A stretch of DNA of 56,437 nucleotides, from the NCBI GenBank assembly GCA_964452045.1, contig CAYVKM010000015.1, positions 1 through 56,437 on the forward strand, read 5' to 3'. Shown here in pieces: positions 51,848 through 56,437 of this stretch (positions within the stretch are counted from its first letter, which is position 1; the number at the start of each line of letters is the position of its first letter). The stretch comes from CAYVKM01 sp964452045 (GTDB lineage Bacteria > Calditrichota > Calditrichia > RBG-13-44-9). The translations under genes were made by a program, and so were the position numbers. The notes beneath the pieces are model-generated. The model saw nothing but the letters and a program-made list of their open reading frames with translations. It was not told the origin of the DNA and ran no database searches.

Positions 51848-53290
51848 TTATTTTTTCCAGAATGAAGGGGCGAATAGTATTAACACGGTATAAATTTCCA
51901 GCCTTCCCGCCAGCATAAAAAAAGTAAGTACCCATTTTCCCAGAACCGGGATATGAGCATAATTGTCAGTCGGCCCAACACTACCCAGACCTGGTCCGAT
52001 ATTTCCCAGGGTGGCCGCTACCGCGCCAAAGGACGATTCCAGATCCAATCCCAGAACAGACATCAGAATAACCCCGGTGATAAAAAGCCCGGTCAGCAGG
52101 GCAAGAAACCCCAGTACGTTAGTGACGATCTCGCGGGGAATCACCGTATGCCCCACCCGGATGGGGATAACCGCACTGGGATGTAGCAGCCGGCGGACTT
52201 CGGCCCGTACAAATTTGATCAACACATATAAACGAATTACCTTCATACCACCGCCGGTACTACCGGCGCATCCTCCGATAAACATAAACAAAAATAAAAT
52301 AAACTGTGAGCTAAAGGCCCATTGTTCATAATCTGCCGTGCCATATCCGGTAGTGGTAATAATAGAAGTGACCTGAAACAAAGTTTTCCGGAAGGCGACT
52401 TCCAGCTCGGGATAGTGATGGAAAAAAGTATCGTAGCCGATAAAGATGGTCGCACCTCCAATGAGGCCAATAAAGAGCAGTAATTCATTGTTTTTGCGAT
52501 GCGCTTTAAAATCTCCTCGCAATAAACGGTAATGCAGGGAAAAGTTCGTCCCGGCAATTATCATGAATACAATGATAACGTATTCAATATAGGGACTCTG
52601 GTAATAGCCGATACTGGCATTTTTGGTGGAAAATCCACCGGTTGCCATCGTACCGAAAGTATGGCAAAGCGCATCAAATAAGCTCATCCCGCCAAACATC
52701 AGAAAAATGGTTTCGGTAAGAGAAATTACAATGTATACGCCCCAGAGAATTTTGGCGGTTTCGGTGACCCGTGGGGTGAGTTTGTCCGGCACTGGACCCG
52801 GGACTTCCGCCTTGAATAGCTGCATTCCTCCGACGCCCAAAAAAGGGAGAATGGCCAGGGACAGGACGATAATTCCCATGCCTCCCAGCCAGTGGGTAAA
52901 GCTTCTCCAGAAAAGTAATCCGTGTGGTAATTTCTGGATATCCACCAAAATGGTAGCCCCGGTGGTGGTAAAACCGGACATAGTTTCAAAAAATGCATCC
53001 GTGAAAGAGGGGATATACCCGGAGAGGATAAAAGGCAGACAACCGAGCAAAGAAAACATAGTCCATCCCAGGGTAACAATGGCAAATCCTTCGCGGGCCC
53101 GCACTTCCCGGTCAAAGCGGGTCATCTTAAATGCAATCAATCCGATCAGGAAAGTGATGAAGGCGGTTATCAGAAAGTAGATATAGTCCGACTCGCCATA
53201 GTAGATTGAAAACGGGATTGGGAGCAGCATGGCGCCTGAGAGGAAGATGAGCAGGAAGCCGAGAATGTGTATGATAAGATGCAGTTGCAT
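51848..53290 (-). CDS. trkH: Potassium uptake protein TrkH
   Basis: The 480-residue membrane protein has ten or more hydrophobic helices and the four pore loops: MSGFTTTGATILV, TMATGGFSTKNA, ITTTGYGTADY and LGNIGPGLGSVG. It forms the K+ channel of the Trk system with TrkA. It lies 61 bases downstream of trkA. No strong promoter is visible between them. Confidence 0.93.
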   Translation of the reverse strand: MQLHLIIHILGFLLIFLSGAMLLPIPFSIYYGESDYIYFLITAFITFLIGLIAFKMTRFDREVRAREGFAIVTLGWTMFSLLGCLPFILSGYIPSFTDAFFETMSGFTTTGATILVDIQKLPHGLLFWRSFTHWLGGMGIIVLSLAILPFLGVGGMQLFKAEVPGPVPDKLTPRVTETAKILWGVYIVISLTETIFLMFGGMSLFDALCHTFGTMATGGFSTKNASIGYYQSPYIEYVIIVFMIIAGTNFSLHYRLLRGDFKAHRKNNELLLFIGLIGGATIFIGYDTFFHHYPELEVAFRKTLFQVTSIITTTGYGTADYEQWAFSSQFILFLFMFIGGCAGSTGGGMKVIRLYVLIKFVRAEVRRLLHPSAVIPIRVGHTVIPREIVTNVLGFLALLTGLFITGVILMSVLGLDLESSFGAVAATLGNIGPGLGSVGPTDNYAHIPVLGKWVLTFFMLAGRLEIYTVLILFAPSFWKK

Positions 53291-53351
53291 TATTTATTTG
53301 TGAATGAAATTTTGTTATTGACGATGGAATAATCTATTTAGAAAGTGGCGG

Positions 53352-54692
53352 TTATTCAAACATTTTCTCAACTTCGGCGAGAGCAATTGGTAAAGAAAAG
53401 ATAACCACCCGGTCCGCCGGTAAAATCTGAGTTTCTCCTGTTGGAATAATGACGCTATCTCCGCGCTGAACGGCTCCCACGATGGCAGATCGGGGAAAGT
53501 GGATATCTTTCAACGCTTTTTTTGTGATTTTGGAACCTTTATTTGGAACTATTTCAATCACCTCGGCATCCACACCCGGTATGGTTACAATCCGCTCCAG
53601 CGTACTTTTCTGGATAAACCGGAGTATGGCATTTACCGTGAGCAGTTTTTTGCTCACCACGGCGTCCATCCCAATGGTTGGGGTAATGGGCAGATATTCG
53701 GTTTTATTTACCAGGGCAATGGTACGGGGAACCTGGAGATGACGGGCCATCAGGGTGGAAATGATATTAGTCTCATCATCCCCGGTTAAGGCAATAAAGG
53801 AATCCATATCAATAATTCCTTCCAGGGCCAGCAAATCCATATCTGTTCCGTCCCCGTGGATCACCAGGGATTTTTTCAGGTAATCGGCGATTTCCTCAGA
53901 GCGGTCGGCCCGGCTCTCAATAATCTTAACGTTTATTTCATTCTCAAGCTCACGTGCTACAAAAAGCCCAATTAACCCGCCGCCCAGAATCATAATATTC
54001 TGAATGGAGACATTCTCTTTCCCGGTAATTTTAATGATCTGGGGAATAAGTTCCTTGGCACAGATAACAAATATCTGATCGCCTGGAGTCAGGACATCGT
54101 TGCCCCCCGGAATAAGTGTTCGCTCCTTGCGGGTAATCGCTACTATTCTGGCAGCAAAATTTCCATATTCCTGCCAGATGTCCTTCAATTGTCTGTGCAG
54201 GATTGGTGAATTTTGCTCCAGGCGGATTCCCAGTAATTGTATCTTACCACCGCTGAATTCCACGATATCGGTGGCACTGCTTTGCCGGATAAGCCTTATC
54301 ACCGCATCGGCTGTTTCTTTTTCCGGATGAATCAGATGATCGATACCCAGTTCCTCCCGGGAGAGAATAAAATCCGGTTCGGTAAATTCCGGGTTGCGTA
54401 CCCGGGCTATTTTGTGCGGGATGCCTAGCTTTTTGGCGTACAGGCAGGCCAGAAAATTAACTTCATCGTTGTTACTCAAGGCGGCAAATATTTCGGCCTT
54501 TTCAATCCTGGCCTTTTTCAAATCTATGAAACTGGAGCCGGATCCCTGAATAACTAGGGCATCCAGTTGTTCCTCCGCCCGCCGGGCCTTGTCCGGATCC
54601 TTTTCCAGGATAGTTATGTTATGTTTTTCGGCGGACAGTCGGCGGGTTAACTGAAATCCGACTTCTCCCGCACCAATAATCAGAATATTCAT
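53352..54692 (-). CDS. trkA: Trk system potassium regulator TrkA
   Basis: The 446-residue cytosolic protein has two tandem RCK (NAD-binding plus TrkA_C) halves, each with a glycine-rich loop: IIGAGEVGFQL near residue 5-15 and ILGGGLIGLFVA near 231. It binds NAD(H) or ATP/ADP and gates TrkH. The start is 6 bases after the threonine aldolase stop. TrkA-TrkH order is the normal operon arrangement. Confidence 0.95.
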   Translation of the reverse strand: MNILIIGAGEVGFQLTRRLSAEKHNITILEKDPDKARRAEEQLDALVIQGSGSSFIDLKKARIEKAEIFAALSNNDEVNFLACLYAKKLGIPHKIARVRNPEFTEPDFILSREELGIDHLIHPEKETADAVIRLIRQSSATDIVEFSGGKIQLLGIRLEQNSPILHRQLKDIWQEYGNFAARIVAITRKERTLIPGGNDVLTPGDQIFVICAKELIPQIIKITGKENVSIQNIMILGGGLIGLFVARELENEINVKIIESRADRSEEIADYLKKSLVIHGDGTDMDLLALEGIIDMDSFIALTGDDETNIISTLMARHLQVPRTIALVNKTEYLPITPTIGMDAVVSKKLLTVNAILRFIQKSTLERIVTIPGVDAEVIEIVPNKGSKITKKALKDIHFPRSAIVGAVQRGDSVIIPTGETQILPADRVVIFSLPIALAEVEKMFE

Positions 54693-54698
54693 TTACGG

Positions 54699-55760
54699 TT
54701 AATTTTTAGACTCTAAAATTGTATGTTTTTCTATTTTCTCAAAAACTTTTTTAAGTGCAGCGATGGTTTGCTTAATATCTGCATCACTGATATGCAAATT
54801 AGTCACTGCCCGGATTTTGGTTCTGGCAAAGGTGATCATCTTGACTCCCTCAATAGCTAAAAGATCTACAAATTCCTGACCATCCATTCCCAGTTTGCGG
54901 ATGTCAAAAATAATAATATTGGTTTGGACCGTTTCCAGGTCAAATTCTACTTCGGGCAGGGTTGAGATAAATTCACCCAGCTTTTTTGCCCGGCGATGGT
55001 CTTCCGCTAGCCGTTCGAAATGATGATCCATTGCATATATGGCCGCAGCGGCCAGGATGCCGGCCTGACGCATTCCGCCACTATACGCTTTACGGTAATA
55101 ACGTGCCCGATCGATAAATTCCTGCGATCCGGCAATGATAGAGCCAACCGGTGCACCTAGGCCTTTGGAAAAACAAAGTGAGACCGAATCAAAATGCCGG
55201 GCATATTCGGAAATCGGAGTCCCGGTAGCGATGGATGCATTCCATAACCGTGCCCCGTCCAGATGCATTTTCAAATTGTGCTGGCGGGCAAAAGAAGAGA
55301 TCTGCATAATGTCATCGTAAGGAAAAATCGTCCCGCCGGCCCGGTTATGGGTATTTTCAATACAGATGAGTGCTGTTTTGGGATGATGAACATTATTTGG
55401 CCGAATCACCTCTTCTACCTGTTCCGCGGTAAAGCTGCCTCTGAATCCGGGAAGCGGCATTACCTGAACCCCGGATAGTAAGGCCGGGGAACCGCTTTCG
55501 TAATTAAATATATGAGAATTACCTTCCACAATAATTTCATTTCCAGGCTGGGTATGGGCATTTATCGATACCTGGTTACCCATGGTCCCGCTGGCCACAA
55601 ACAAGGCCGCTTCTTTTCCGGTAAGCTGGACGATTTTTTCCTGAAGAGTGTTTATGGTAGGATCTTCCCCGAACACATCATCACCCACCCGGGCGTTGAA
55701 CATAGCTTCACGCATTTCCGGTGTTGGTTGGGTGAGCGTATCACTGCGTAAATCAATCAT
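54699..55760 (-). CDS. ltaE: Low-specificity L-threonine aldolase
   Basis: The 353-residue PLP enzyme begins IDLRSDTLTQPTPEM and has HLDGARLWNA (D168, R171) and the Schiff-base lysine K199 in CFSKGLGAPVGS. It cleaves threonine or allo-threonine into glycine and acetaldehyde. It is the first gene of the run with trkA, trkH and the ABC ATPase. Its stop is 6 bases before trkA. No metabolic link to potassium transport is evident. Confidence 0.93.
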   Translation of the reverse strand: MIDLRSDTLTQPTPEMREAMFNARVGDDVFGEDPTINTLQEKIVQLTGKEAALFVASGTMGNQVSINAHTQPGNEIIVEGNSHIFNYESGSPALLSGVQVMPLPGFRGSFTAEQVEEVIRPNNVHHPKTALICIENTHNRAGGTIFPYDDIMQISSFARQHNLKMHLDGARLWNASIATGTPISEYARHFDSVSLCFSKGLGAPVGSIIAGSQEFIDRARYYRKAYSGGMRQAGILAAAAIYAMDHHFERLAEDHRRAKKLGEFISTLPEVEFDLETVQTNIIIFDIRKLGMDGQEFVDLLAIEGVKMITFARTKIRAVTNLHISDADIKQTIAALKKVFEKIEKHTILESKN

Positions 55761-56089
55761 CCTATTCTCTATATTTTGAAATCAAAATTACCATTTCCGG
55801 AGAAATAATGCAAGTTTTCGGAAACAAAGATGAATTTGAATCACTCATGAGGAAGACGTATTTTAGATAAGTTGTAACTTTCTAAAAACGATACAATGCC
55901 AAAAATTTGGAATAAAGATTATCTTTACCCATCGTGCTAATTAATTTTCCATTTATATGCATTATATGTCTTGCCTAATTCGTTTAATCTATCCTATTCC
56001 GGATCCTGCTTTAGCACTGCGGGACCCGTAATATCATGTACCTCTGCTTACTAAATTTTACTGGTAATCATTTCCGTAGCATAACGGGT
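55761..56089. other. Intergenic space upstream of ltaE
   Basis: About 330 bases with no credible open frame. I see no tRNA or terminator; the part near 55761-55830 probably holds the ltaE promoter. From about 56000, degenerate short repeats begin. Confidence 0.4.
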
Positions 56090-56437
56090 GACCACAATCC
56101 TTAACAGAGTTTCATCAAATGTAAAATGCCTTTGGTGTTCTGAAAACCTGCGGTAAATCTCTTTTTTCTATAAATATGAAACACCTACGGTATTTTTAGT
56201 CAGACAGCATTGTCAGAATAATCCCTTTAGGGATGATATTTATAGTAAATCCGTGATTACAAATTACAAAAGAATCCCGTCAGAGGTGATATATTCTATT
56301 TCCCGTCCCGATAACCACAACCTCATTTTTAATTTATGACCAAACCTGAAACATGTCACCACTCCGTGGTTTTGGCTATAAAATTTGATGTGGGTTATTA
56401 CAATCATATCACCGCTTCGCGGTTTTTGTAAAATTTT
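56090..56437. repeat. Array of degenerate small-hairpin repeats
   Basis: The last 350 bases contain a series of short palindromic cores: ACCTGCGGT (56146), ACCTACGGT (56183), GACAGCATTGTC (56203), ATCCCTTTAGGGAT (56221), ACCACTCCGTGGT (56358) and ACCGCTTCGCGGT (56411), separated by AT-rich stretches of about 20-120 bases. The cores keep an xCC-n-GGx shape while the arms covary. I recognise this kind of array from FCB-type genomes as non-coding; the origin is unknown. Confidence 0.6.

Noticed and set aside
56090..56437. CRISPR array
   Set aside because: Cores are different from each other, unevenly spaced and palindromic; there are no identical direct repeats or cas genes.

Overview
The window is one scaffold piece, about 38-40 % GC by eye, carrying mostly housekeeping genes and one 100-N assembly gap (7458-7557). 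Several traits point to an uncultured member of the FCB superphylum: a type-IX-secretion-like C-terminal sorting domain, DUF5683 proteins, a GWxTD-domain protein and outer-membrane beta-barrel proteins. It does not look like a typical Bacteroidetes genome, because the best promoters (before the tRNA-Pro and rpmB genes) have an E. coli-like TTGnnn-17-TAnnnT layout. The placement near Calditrichota/KSB1/Marinimicrobia-like lineages is inference; no rRNA is present.

Layout. 1-3.4 kb: stress and regulation genes (hsp20 end, dnaK, grpE, csrA). 3.7-7.5 kb: a YciO/Sua5-type protein, RidA, a lipid kinase, then a rearranged secretory locus where the start of a DUF5683 gene has been duplicated and joined to a sorting-domain protein. 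The assembly gap follows. 7.6-15.4 kb: mixed genes (deoxyhypusine-synthase-like fragment, ClC-CBS-RCK channel, RluA-type pseudouridine synthase, isoaspartyl peptidase, a solute-type glycosyltransferase, DUF3108). 15.6-23.6 kb: a strongly divergent DnaA, rpmB, an acidic orphan protein, ComM/YifB, a TIM-barrel protein, AsnA, ThiI. A compact structured RNA candidate lies at 23.7-23.8 kb.

24-31.5 kb (minus strand): envelope proteins, GWxTD, RimO, polysaccharide deacetylase, alanine dehydrogenase and an M16 protease. 31.7-41.6 kb (minus strand): a long translation/RNA operon, rimP-nusA-ylxQ-infB-DUF503-rbfA-truB-ribF-rpsO-pnp, with a promoter and attenuator-like hairpin at its head and a GNRA-loop terminator at its end. 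41.9-46.1 kb (plus): PHP phosphoesterase, UbiA-family prenyltransferase, geranylgeranyl-reductase-like flavoprotein and FtsY, all tightly spaced, suggesting isoprenoid lipid chemistry at the membrane. 46.2-50.8 kb (plus): MerR-like regulator, tRNA-Pro(GGG), then a GT2 glycosyltransferase, Pcm, a DUF368 (PopT-type) polyprenyl-phosphate transporter and a secreted transglutaminase-like protein. 50.8-55.8 kb (minus): threonine aldolase, TrkA, TrkH and a lone OppF/DppF-type ATPase. The last about 350 bases hold degenerate small-hairpin repeats and no gene.

The most unusual points are the chimeric duplication at 5.66-7.06 kb, the DnaA lacking its arginine finger and sensor II arginine, the C-rich small RNA candidate at 23.73-23.82 kb, the archaeal-like UbiA/GGR pair, and the attenuator-like leader of the nusA operon. 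No CRISPR array, phage or complete insertion sequence was seen.
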